Origin: Nageia nagi | Lineage: Eukaryota > Pinophyta | DNA: 64,000 nt | Assembly (NCBI GenBank): GCA_050084985.1 | Contig: JBITNC010000001.1 | Coordinates: forward strand, 65,844,001 to 65,908,000 | Direction: 5' to 3' | Shown: in pieces, positions 53,861 through 64,000 of the stretch | Layout: each line of letters opens with the position of its first letter | How positions within the stretch are numbered: position 1 is the first letter of the stretch | Translations under genes and position numbers: made by a program | Notes under the pieces: model-generated | Database searches by the model: none | Seen by the model: the letters and a program-made list of their open reading frames with translations, nothing else | Told to the model about the DNA's origin: nothing

Positions 53861-55023
53861 ATCGAATTGAATAAGTTAACCCTTTTTTTTCTCGAACATG
53901 CAATGCACTTTATAGGAATGGAAATACACCAACATCTAGAAATTACAAACATATAGCAATGAACATCACATCACAATGCCAACGTCTGGCTCATATATGT
54001 ACAATGAAGCAAAGACAATCCAATGCATGGACAAGTATGGAATACAACACATAAATGAGATCCGAAACCCTTTGGTTGTATATAAATGATATGCAATGAA
54101 TACAATACAATACCAAGCCTTAATAGGTAGTTGTTGGCCTCCTGGGAGCCAGCTAGGGCACAACACTTCGATCTCTCCAACACTGGACAACTGTAGAACC
54201 ATGAGATAGATTCACTCCCTTAGACCTCGAATCCTCTCCATTGAAGGAGCCCTCCTCGAACTCTAGCTAACCGATTGAACAATAGAAGTAAACCCTCAGT
54301 ATGCCATTGGATGGGCAAAGGTGCTCCACCAATGCCGTAGATAACCGGAATCCCACTGGCTGATTACCCTTCAGACGCTTCTAGGAATGGTATGCTTAGC
54401 GCCAGTAAGACTTTGTGTGCGAAGCACTGTGGTAGAAGTGTAATAATAATCAAGTGTGTCCAATAGTGAGCCTCCAATGTCTATTTATACATTTGCTCTG
54501 TCCGGATCTCATCTAGGAATCATATCTCTAATCCCAAGTCCAACGTTAGCCTAGGGGTGCCAATAATTACAAGATCCAACGGCTAAGTATGCAACACCTC
54601 ATTAATGGAGATTAATATTGCATTTACAATTATTAATTGCCTTGGAATCATGTATTACAACTCACACAAGTGGCCCCCATCAAGTATACTAAATCTAATA
54701 TAAATTACCAAGCTCACACGTACATATAATAAGTAATCAACTCCTATCCCAAGGAGTGGGACGTCACATTTCAAGGAGTCAATATGAAGATGTTTATGGA
54801 TTTCCGTGGGTGGCCACGATATGGAAGACTGGTCCAACTGGCGAACTTCAAGAAACCATAACTCCTTCGTTTCCTGATGAAACCATGTCGTGTAACTTGT
54901 CAAAACATTTCCCACAAGATGCCTTATCCAAAGAACAAATAAAATCAACTCTCCAATACCTATGGCGAACTCTATCCTCACAAGTAGGTGCATGACCATA
55001 ATATTTGCAAAAAGGGCATCACA

Positions 55024-55234
55024 TTAACAAATGATATTTGAGTTGGAGATAGCTTTAAACATCTCGACCAGTCTCCTGAGCAACCTCTTGCACACCCCAT
55101 CACGAGACCTTTGAGGTAACCAATCCTCATAGCAGGTAGGGGTCACACCCTATCACCTAGGTGTTGGTGTCTTCCTACAAGCCTTGCAATCTCATCTGCC
55201 CATTAGCAAGGCAGGAAAGAAAAAGCCCCCAACA
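55024..55234 (+). repeat. Giant LTR copy C, terminal part
   Basis: Begins with the TTAAC duplicate (55024-55028), then aligns with copy B 26035-26245 and ends AAAAGCCCCCAACA. The sequence after it (GATTGGAG...) is the flank of the whole Tat-like element. Confidence 0.82.
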
Positions 55235-56735
55235 GATTGGAGAACCATTGTCCTCATCAATCACCCCCGAGGAACCAATAAAGGATCTAACAATGCTCAT
55301 ATTTTATTGTTCGGAGCTGAATGTTACTGGAAGGATACCAGCCATATTTCAATTAAACAGTAAGTGATAAGCATTAAATATGTCAAAGACAGATGCATGA
55401 CTAGATTACTTAGTATGGAGGAACTAAGTTGAAAATGGTAAAGCAAATGCATAGCTCAAGGTAAATGCCTACTGATGCAACACTTTGGCATATATGGAAG
55501 TTCAGTTTCAAATACTTCTATTGGATATGCATGGCATTTATATTACAGCATTAGGTGAAATATGTTATCAAATCAGGACTACAAATGATAGTGTTGTGTC
55601 TAAATGTTTTGTAAGATTCCATGTGACTTGTGAGCTTCTAAACTAAAAATTTGTGCTTAGTCTCTACATGTAATTTAGAGTTACTGCATACACGATCTAA
55701 AACTCTATTACTCAATCACCTAAAACACATTCAGTTTGTAACTGTGTATTTTGCAATAACAATGCAGAATTATATCAGACTTTAATCATGCATTTTGGTG
55801 ACTCATACACAAAATATTCTTAGGTCATGTCATCTGATGTAATTTTGTCGAATTGTGTATAAACAGTTGGCATCAAAGGTCAATCTGGATGTGTTGGCTA
55901 TGCCACTTACATCCTGTATAAGACTGCAACTCCTTGTGTCTTCAAGTTCAAAGTACACAAATGTAGTGGAAATGGACTTATCCAAAACAGTCATCTAATG
56001 TAGGCATCTTCCCCACCTAATGTTTATCCACAAAAGACTGATCAAGATATAATCCATTTGCACAGTGAATTTATAATCAATTGACTACCAACTCAACAAA
56101 CTTCAACGAGGGAAACTACAAAAAAAACATGCTCAGTTACTTATGGAGCTTCAATTGACATCTTGAAGGAACATCTAAGTAGCAGGATATTTGAAAATTA
56201 TAATTGAAATATATCTTGCAGCCATCTGGAATTTAAATTGCACAGTATAGAGACAAACCCCGGGCTTAGAAGGATTGGCAAGGACCTTATTTCCTACATG
56301 TGGTTAAAGGGTTGAAATCCACAATAATGTAAATGAAGAAATCAATGTAAGGTTGAGTAGAAAAGTTCATTTTTTTGCAACCTGGCATGGAATCTCATAA
56401 GACAAAACAATACAAACAATACCTTTTGTGTGTTTATATGCAAAATAAAATTATAAACAGATCTCAGACAGTAGATGCCAAACATCAAGTTTATTACTCA
56501 TTGTTTGCTTAAAAGTGAAAAGTTTATAAAAGTAGGTGAAATTGGTGATGAAAGCCTCTTCAATGCCATTAAGCTGAAATTTTCATTTTACATGTGAGTT
56601 GCAGCTGTTAATTTCAGACACATTTAGGCTGTCTTTTCCCTCTTCACTGTTGTTTTTTTGTTCTCAAGGCTGCACAAAAAGTATATGGTGACATTTTTCA
56701 ATTGGAATTCTTTGTGTTATGTTTTTTTTTTTTTA
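55235..56735. other. Unassigned sequence
   Basis: No long frame, no LTR, no recognisable domain on either strand. Base composition is ordinary. It may be old intergenic DNA or intron. Confidence 0.5.
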
Positions 56736-56739
56736 GGGG

Positions 56740-57340
56740 GTGGGAACGGGACATTACACCCCCATATTTTTCTGAGTTTTTTATTAAGGGGGAGTGGTTT
56801 TTTAGAGTTTTGGGGAAGGGGGCACATTACACCCCCATATGTTTCTAAGTATGAGTTTTTTTATTAAAGGGGAGTGGCAAGCACTCCCAAGTACGCTCCC
56901 CTGCTCCAAGGGGAGAATTACACCCCCATATTTTTCTAAGTATGAGTTTTTTATCAAGGGGGAGAGGAAGGCACTCCTGAAAGGGAGCATTACACCCCAT
57001 ATTTTTCTAAGTATGAGCTTTTTTAGAGTTTTGGGGGGTGGGGGGAGAAGGGGGCATTACACCCCCATATTTTTCTAAGTATGAGTTTTTTATTAAGGGG
57101 GAGCGGTTTTTAGAGTTTTGGGGGAGGGGGGGCGCATTACATCCCCATATTTTTCTAAGTATGAGTTTTTTTATTAAACAGGAGTGGCAAGCACTCCCAA
57201 GTACGCTCCCCTGCTCCAAGGAGAGAATTACACCCCCATATTTTTCTAGGTATGAGTTTTTTATTAAGGGGAGAGGAAGGCACTCCTGAAGGGGAGCATT
57301 ACACCCCATATTTTTCTAAGTATGAATTTTTTATTAAGTA
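56740..57340. repeat. Tandem repeat, eight units with higher-order duplication
   Basis: The core ATTACACCCCCATATTTTTC, then TAAGTATGAG, T-run and TTAAGGGGGAG recurs near 56755, 56827, 56922, 56993, 57058, 57135, 57228 and 57299. Spacings 66-95. The block 56827-57060, including CAAGCACTCCCAAGTACGC, is repeated at 57135-57330, so a multi-unit segment was duplicated. Open frames here are repeat artefacts. Confidence 0.88.
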
Positions 57341-58860
57341 GGAAAGTGGAAGGCTTCCAAATTTAAATGGCAATAAACTTTGCTTGTTGATGCCATCAAA
57401 TGATTGACTAGAAATGAGCATGTCATCCATAGAATGTGTGATCTGCAAATTATCTTCAAAATGCTCCACAACTTAGTCTCCCAAAGAAGCATTTCCAAAT
57501 TCCTTAACACAGATTGGAAAACTAAATCTGAATATGTCAACCTCAAGCAAAAATGCATGAATAGCCTAGATAGAATATGAGATGGTATGTTGAAGATAAT
57601 AAATTGTCAAATTCAAATGGAAATCTAAACCCGAAACCATAACCCTAGGGCCAAGAGTTGTTGAGAAGGCTTTGAAAGGAAAATGTGGCAATAATGAAGA
57701 CACCAAACTCTACACATGTGAGCCAATAGGGAAAGAGAGAAATATTTCTAGAAAGATTGAAAATACCATACTACGGCAAGAAGTGGGCCATCGCAGGTCA
57801 AGATGTTTTTCCTCCAAATATATTAATAAATATTATACTATAACCAAATGAAAATACTCCAACAACATATTTAAGTTTAATAAACCTTGGAGGATAGGAT
57901 GCAAGGCTTGTAGCCACTCGTTCCTAAGCTCTTGAAGTAGGCATCCAATGTCAAATGCAAAAGTAATGTCAAACAACACAAAAGAGGTCAGTAAAATTAA
58001 TAATTTAAATGGAACAAAACCTTTTTTTTTCTTTTTAACCAATCCTCCAGAACCCAAAATATGGAGTATAAAGCAAAAAGGGAAGAGGGAAAATCGCCTT
58101 GAAGACAATTCCCCCTCTCAAGCGAACCACAAATATTCTCAAACCAACTTTATGGGCACAAAATTAAAAAAAATATTATTCAATAAGCCCCTAAATAGCT
58201 TTATAAATGCTTAAAACTTGATGGAGAGGATGAGCTCGAGGACCTGTTAATCATCTTGCAAACTATCCCTTTTTCATATTTTATTACTAATGCTAATTTA
58301 AAATGGCCTTCATAGGCAAGGATAAGGACAAATATGCCATGATGAGGCATGATGACCAAGTCCTAGAATGAATAATATTTCACCCTTGTTGCAATGTAGC
58401 AATCTAATTTAGATGATTCCATATATTCTGTTCTACAATCCTACTTTTTCATAATTTTAAGGGAACAGGATCCAGAATATAATAAAAGGAAAATGCAAAT
58501 GCGTCATATTCAAGGAATACAAATATCTTTCTATATCAAAAATTTCAACAGTCTGCTTGATTTTAGAGATATGTTGTACATCTCAATTGAAAGGTAAACA
58601 GTAGCCAAGAAAACATAAACAAAAACCTCAATAAGTTTGAGAGCAGATTTTCACATTATTCTCATGTGAACCACACCTGCAGAAAGCCATCCATCGGTGT
58701 AAGCATCAGTGACATCATACAGATCTTGCCAAATCTGAATTTGTGCATCAGTGAGAAGTTTATCCAGTCCCTGTTGTTCAAGAAGATGCCTGATAGTTTC
58801 AATATGATTTGAAGGCAATATTAAACTACATAAATGCTGAGTGCATAACAAGGTGAAATG
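57340..58860 (-). other. Possible host gene fragment, up to three exons
   Basis: Best candidate exon 58670-58830: HIETIRHLLEQQGLDKLLTD and AQIQIWQDLYDVTDAYTDGW, with TTTATGTAG before and CTGCAG/GTGTGG after, acceptable plant splice sites. Weaker candidates at about 57850-57960 (LRNEWLQALHPILQ) and 57345-57560 (DIFRFSFPICVKEF, one stop). The protein family is not recognised and the pieces may be unrelated. Confidence 0.3.
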
Positions 58861-58933
58861 GCCTATAAATTATAATCCTCCACATTACTCGAATTTAACA
58901 ATATCATAGTGGCTAAACAATACTGTACCAACT

Positions 58934-59820
58934 AGTGTTCGCAGAATTGGCGATTAATTCCCAAAATCGGGTCGGAATCAGAATCTTAGGGCTAAACGGT
59001 TTTTTTGGAGATTCCTTTTTTCTTGCCGATCTGGTGACTGTTTGGATGGAATCACAATTACGATTTTTCAAGAAATACCAATTTAATCAGAATTCCCGAT
59101 AGAAAAGTCAGTAACTTTTGGCATGCGGCAGCAGTGAGGTTAAAAATAGGAAAACTCACCCATGTTTCACATTTTCTTTCAACCATGAGCTGAAAGGAGA
59201 TAGGGAAAACAACATTTTATATTATTTCACCGAGATTCCAGCACATCCAAGTAAGTTTCTAAAGTTTTTTCCAATGGTTTTTGAGTTTTGTTGGGTATTT
59301 CTCCCCAAGTTTTTCAGTTTTTTTTTTATAATTTGTCTATGAATTTTGGTGAGTAAATTTGTTAATTTTTCCAATGTATATGATTTCTTGCCCCTTGTGA
59401 AATTGGGTTGTTTGTTTTTGTTTCTTTTTTTTTTTGCAGCTGCAAGTATGAGTTCTTCACAAGAAAAAGGAGGGACCCTAGTTGGGCTTATATGACAACA
59501 ACTAAAGTAAAAGGCAGTAACACTCGCAATTTTTGTAATGAAGTTATTGCTAGAGGTGCATTCAAGATGAAGTTTCATTTAGCAAGAACTTTTAAGCAAA
59601 ATGTTAGACTTTGTCCCCTTGTGGATGTTGATGTCCAGAGGCAAATGAATGCATATTTGGAAACCCAAGCACAAAATAGGGAGACAGGGAAAAGAACACA
59701 AGCAGAAATGGCCAGACCTCCATCTTATCCACCTCCACCCTCAGGGTTTCCATCTTCTACGACTATCTATAAAGAAGGCAGTGTCAATGCATGTCAAATT
59801 AGAAATCTTTGATATATTTT
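58934..59820 (+). pseudogene. hAT transposon 5' end and BED-finger exon remnant
   Basis: 58934 begins TAGTGTTCGCAGAATTGGC in a style common at hAT ends. A donor GTAAGT near 59249 and an acceptor after a T-rich tract (TTTTTTTGCAG, 59439) frame a short intron. The next exon carries RRDPSWAYMTT, NTRNFCNEVIARGAFKMKFH and LCPLVDVDVQRQMNAYLE, a BED zinc finger of hAT transposases with one zinc Cys lost, then a Pro-rich tail. The catalytic part is missing. 59821-60770 shows no gene. Confidence 0.65.
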
Positions 59821-60775
59821 GATCCTTGGACATTTAATATTTAATACAAAACTGAAAACTCTACAATTTACCAAAGAGAGATATAATGTAGCAGTGGACA
59901 GTCAAGAAGGGACTGTTCTAAGTATAGAGAAGGAAACAAGAGAGTGCAAAGGTGATCTCATCTATGTAGTCAAGGTGGAATCCCCTGGTGTCCGAGGCCC
60001 ATGTCTATGTTGGCTCAACTTGTGCTAAAGAAGGATGTGATCTAGAGGTCTCTTTAAGGAATGTAGGCATCAGGTAAGCACAACCTAGTGCATCGACTAG
60101 GAGGTGGAAGGTCATCTCATAACCTCTTACATGCAACCTTATCTAAGGAGGCTTGAAAGAAGGATATATTTTAACGGACCCATGTTGGGTGCGAGCTATG
60201 ATAGGAGACAATTCTGAAGAAGGCAAGCCTCACAATGGAACAGTGCCACACATTTTTTATTTGTGTACCTGAAGAAGGTAGGAACCAAACTATGAGTTTT
60301 GTAAGAGGCAATGGAATCACACCCGGATCTCATAGTAAACAAGGCATCAGATGATGAAATGGTCCTCTCAAAGATGATGAGCTAGATGGTGGTCTATCTT
60401 GATCTGCAACTGATGAGAGCAAACCAAAAATTGATCAAAAAACATCCTCAATCCAGGTGGAAGGTGCGAACTGATATAGCTTAGGCGGAGGATCAACTCA
60501 TGCACAATCTTAAGGAAACAATGAGAATAATGCAACAACTTGGAAAAGAGGGATTGTTGCAATGTGACCCAAATGGTCTAGATAAAAGCCATGTAGATTG
60601 CCTCACGGATTGAAGTCAATGACTCTACGAGCATCCTATATGGGCCACCTTGAGGAGTAGGTAATTGATCCTAGGAGAGGCCTAAGTGCTAGAGTATGTC
60701 TATGGTCTCAACAAACCGACACCATCTATACCCATGAGAGGCTAGCTCCATAGATAAAGTTAAGGCCTTAGAAGG

Positions 60776-61740
60776 TGTTGTGCCCGCACAACACACCCCA
60801 AAATACAAGATTTTGGGGGCCCTATTTTTGCACAGGCAATGACATGCATTGCCTTGAGATTGGCTTTTGGCGATGGATAGTTCATTCTGAAGAGTGCAAA
60901 CATGATATTAGGGAACGATTCAAGGAGATCTTGCGACAAAAACCCTGAAGAGTATCAAAGAATCCAATCACTAGTTTTGGAGCCATGGAGCCAAGATTTG
61001 AGAGACAACATTACAGCACGGATTTGAGTCTAAATTGCAGTCAATGCAAATGTTGTCGATTTTGTAGGGTTTGAGCTCACAAATGCCAAGGGTGACAAAA
61101 AGATGCATTTTTGCAGGATTCAAGCACAAAGGTGCCCAGATGACAAAAATGAGCGTTTTGTCAATTTTGAGTTCGGGTGCAATGAATATGGCTAAGATGA
61201 CAAAAATAAGCATTTTTGTCAATTTTGACTTCGAAAAGCTGGAAAGGGCAAGTATGATAGAAAATGTGCGTTTTTGTCAATTTTGAGCTCGAAAGTGGTC
61301 AATAAGGTAAGAAAGTGCGTTTTTGCACAGTTTGGACCCAAAAAGCTCGGAAATGGTCAAAAATGTAAAGTTGAGCCCAAAATGCTAGGAAAGTGCAGTT
61401 TTGGCCGGGAATGCACATAAATGTTCAGTTTTGATCGAAAATGGCCGGAAATGTAAAGTTTGAGCTTTGAAGTGCCCAGAATGCTGAAAATTATCATTTT
61501 TCGAAGATTAAGCTCGATTTTGACCGTAAATACCGGAAATGACCGTTTTTCAAACTTTGAGCTCGAAAATGCTAGGAATGATCGGAAATGCACAGTTTGA
61601 GCCCGAAAACAGCGAAAAATGTGGATTTGGTCAAGTTCAAGCTCAAAAATGGTAGATATGGGTCCGAAATGCATAAGATGTGCCCAAGAACACAGTTTGA
61701 GGATTTCAGTGATATCAAAGCCCGAGTTTTGACACATAGC
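60776..61740 (+). repeat. 5' fragment of a giant LTR (A-type)
   Basis: Starts TGTTGTGCCCGCACAAC then CACCCC and TTTTGGGGGCCC, aligning with the A-plus start at 6939. The GAGCTCGAAA-type array (61070-61700) corresponds to 7170-7770. The coding region does not follow; similarity is lost by about 61750. Confidence 0.75.
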
Positions 61741-61937
61741 TCCTAGGCTAAGTTATCATATTTGTCAAATTTGAAGCAAAAATTTTGATTCTGGCAAATT
61801 TGAAAGCTCTCCTTCGAATTCGTTGAATATTTGGTGCATTTTTTTGTGTGACTATCTACGTAGACATTCTGCCGTGTTTGGCGATTTCTGATGGCGGGAA
61901 AGCTTGCGCAGGAAATTATTGAGGTCTGGTGCGGGAA

Positions 61938-61947
61938 AGCTATAAAA
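61938..61947 (+). promoter_or_regulatory. TATA box upstream of the second hAT gene
   Basis: CTATAAAATA in GGGAAAG...ACCCTTGAGG. An untranslated exon would run to the donor CAG/GTATTAG near 62305. Confidence 0.5.
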
Positions 61948-62304
61948 TAACCCTTGAGGCCTTGACCATCTCCAAATCACATACGTCCCTCCTCCCTCCT
62001 GGTCCCCACGAATGCCTGCTAGCTGTTGAGGTCTGGTGCTATGGTCTACCAGTTGAAGTCCGCTACATTATGGCAGAGAATCATGGGAGTTTGGCAAAGA
62101 AACATAGTTAGTTGTGCCCTTCCTAACTTCCGACCTCACACTCCTCATTGGTCTTTTGCAGTTGCATGGTCTTTGCCCACCATGCTGCTGTTTTCCCTCT
62201 GCTCTAGCTGCCTGGTGTTTTCCCTTGTACCCTTCACGTTGGTGTTCCCTGTTTGCCCTCCCACTCCAGCTAAGACTCTGTGTTTCCTCCGCAGCAGCCT
62301 GCAG

Positions 62305-62905
62305 GTATTAGTTTTGATATTATTTTTTACTTTAACTTCAGTCAGCTTTACTAAACTTTAATTTAAATAGTTTTTAATATAAATTATGTTTTTATTTTAA
62401 TTTCTGTTTTTATTTTATAGTGTTTTAATTTAAATGTGTTTTAATTTTAAATTCTGTTTTAATTTAAATTTGTTTTAATTTTAAATTCTATTTTTAATTT
62501 AAATTTGTTTTATTTCTAAATTTTGTTTTAAATTTAAATTCTGTTTTAATTTAATTTTAAAATTTTGTTTTTAAATTTTAATTATATTAATTGTAAAAAT
62601 ATATTCTGTTTTAATTTAAATTTGTTTTAAATTAATTTTTAATTTTATATTCTGTTTTAATTTAAAATTGTTTTAATTTAATTTTTAATTTTATATTCTG
62701 TTTTAATTTAAATTTGTTTTAATTTTAAATTTTATTTTAATTCTGTTTTAATTTAAATTTGTTTTAATTTTAAATTCTGTTTTAATTTTAATTCTAGTTT
62801 TAAATTAAATTTGTTTTAATTTTAAATTACGTTTTTAAATTTTAATTATATTTAATTGTAGAAAGTAAAATCAAGTGAATTTTTTTAATTTTTTTTTGCA
62901 AGAAA
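62305..62905 (+). repeat. Intron-like, T/A-rich tandem repeat
   Basis: About fifteen degenerate copies of CTGTTTTAATTTAAATTTG with TTTTAATTTTAAATT between. It lies between a donor GTATTAG and a T-rich acceptor ending GCAAG just before the transposase ATG. Confidence 0.7.
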
Positions 62906-62912
62906 GTAAGCA

Positions 62913-64000
62913 ATGGGACCCCAAAAATCAAATGCAGAAGCTTGGAAATATATGATAAAAGAACCTGATGCTGAGAACAAATTAATTTGTTCACTATGTG
63001 GTCATAAATTCACAGGCTCGTTGACACGAGCGGTAGACCATTTGCTTTCCTCAAGCAATGGTCGAGGAAGTGGTGTAGAGGGTTGTAAAAAAATAACTCC
63101 GGAATTAAAAGAAAAATTGAAAAGGAACACAAAGCTTCACAAAAAAACAAAGATAAACTCCTAGGAAAGAGGCAAAGGGTGGAAAGGGAGATTTCTATGT
63201 CTTCTTTTGTTCAATCTTCAACTATTAGGCCAAGTCCAAGTTCAAGTGGGGTTGGGACATTGAATAACCTTTGGAAACCAGTTGAAAAACAAGAAGTTGA
63301 TGATGCATGGGCTGATGCATTTTATGCATGTGCCATTTCTTTTAATGTAGCAAATAATCCTTATTTTACCAATGCTATCAAAAAAACTGTAGAGTATGGC
63401 AAAGGATATAGACCACCTTGGTTTGGATTGTTGAGAGGTACTCTTCTCCAAAGAGCAAAGGAAAGGGTAACCAATAAGTTGTCCTCAATCAAAGAATCTT
63501 GAAGTCATACAAATTGTAACATTATGACTGATGGTTGGTCAAACACACGTCATAGGCCTTTGATTAATGTGTTGGTGTTATGTCCTCAAGGTTTAGTGTT
63601 CTTAAGGGTCATTGATGCAATGAAGGTCGTCAAAACATTAGAGTACATTTTCAAAATTTTAGATGAAGCAATAGTTGAAATTAAACCAGAAAATGTTGTC
63701 CAAATTGTAACAGATAATGCTACAAATTGTGTAGGTGCTGGAAAGATGGTCATGGAGAAGTTTCCAACAATTTATTGGACTCCATGTGGTGCTCACTACA
63801 TTGATTTGCTTCTTCATGATTTAGAGAAGCTTGCATGGGTTCATGAGGTGGTTCTAAGGGCAAAAACAATTGCCAACTTCATATTCAACCATCGTCTCAC
63901 ATTGAACCTCTACAAAAAAAAAGCATCTATAGAACTTTTGAGGCCTTGTGATACAAGGTTTGCAACATTTTACATCACTTTGCAAAGGGTTGTTGATCAA
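62913..64000 (+). pseudogene. hAT transposase, N-terminal and catalytic part, runs off window
   Basis: ATG at 62913. BED finger: AEAWKYMIKE, LICSLCGHKFTGSLTRAVDH (C-x2-C then His). A frameshift in an A-run near 63138 moves to the frame 63179-63502 (SFVQSSTIRPSPSSS, PPWFGLLRGTLLQRAKERV), then a TGA at 63500 and the same frame continues with NIMTDGWSNTRHRPLINVLV (catalytic Asp), QIVTDNATNCVGAG (second Asp) and PCGAHYIDLLLHDL (Cys-x2-His). The rest, with the Glu and dimerisation domain, lies beyond 64000. Two lesions suggest a dead copy. Confidence 0.9.

Noticed and set aside
56658-57309. Open frames on both strands
   Set aside because: They follow the tandem repeat unit and contain only its translated repeats.
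61357-61737. Minus-strand 126-codon frame
   Set aside because: Falls within the GAGCTCGAAA-type array; composition follows the repeat.

Overview
This window is nuclear DNA from a seed plant with a very large, repeat-packed genome. It looks most like a gymnosperm. The evidence is layer upon layer of nested LTR retrotransposons, hAT transposase remnants with plant-type introns, and plastid-derived DNA that includes a piece of ndhF and a degenerate tRNA resembling plastid trnR-CCG. The ndhF piece argues weakly against Pinaceae, whose plastomes lack functional ndh genes. I see no confident host gene; one possible exon lies near 58.7 kb on the minus strand.

Layout. 1-4828: an array of inverted repeats, an unknown open-frame remnant, a chromodomain remnant and a decayed Ty3/gypsy pol. 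4829-22300: a giant LTR on the minus strand (called A-minus) split twice, by a 7.5-kb solo LTR of the same family (A-plus, 6939-14454, target duplication GTAC) and by a complete Ty3/gypsy chromovirus (14841-21297, minus strand, target duplication ATGAT). 22306-55234: a giant Tat-like Ty3/gypsy element with a 5'-truncated 5' LTR (B, to 26245), primer binding site, gag, protease, an extra RNase H, RT, a degenerate RNase H, integrase (to 39617) and a 3' LTR (C, 40238-55234). Its RT is interrupted by a solo LTR (30774-37614, duplication CCAAG). That solo LTR is itself interrupted by a non-autonomous chromovirus relative (31119-37252, duplication GTTTG). The C LTR is interrupted by another non-autonomous element (46483-55023, minus strand, duplication TTAAC). 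One LTR of that element has swallowed 2.5 kb of organelle-derived DNA (51374-53894). 55235-64000: mostly unassigned DNA, a G-rich tandem repeat, a hAT remnant, a 5' fragment of a giant LTR and the start of a second hAT transposase gene that runs off the window.

The most interesting system is the giant LTR family with termini TGTTG...CAACA. Its LTRs are 6.5-7.5 kb long, and each carries a coding region for a protein of roughly 1,000 residues that I do not recognise. There are four copies here (A-plus, A-minus, B, C) in two diverged subfamilies, and protein similarity is kept across both. Each LTR also shows a TATA box upstream of the coding region and a second one downstream of it. This suggests a U3-located accessory gene with its own promoter, followed by the promoter for the gag-pol RNA. 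Copies B and C flank the gag-pol internal region exactly as LTRs should. All copies here carry stops or frameshifts, so any active version must be elsewhere in the genome.
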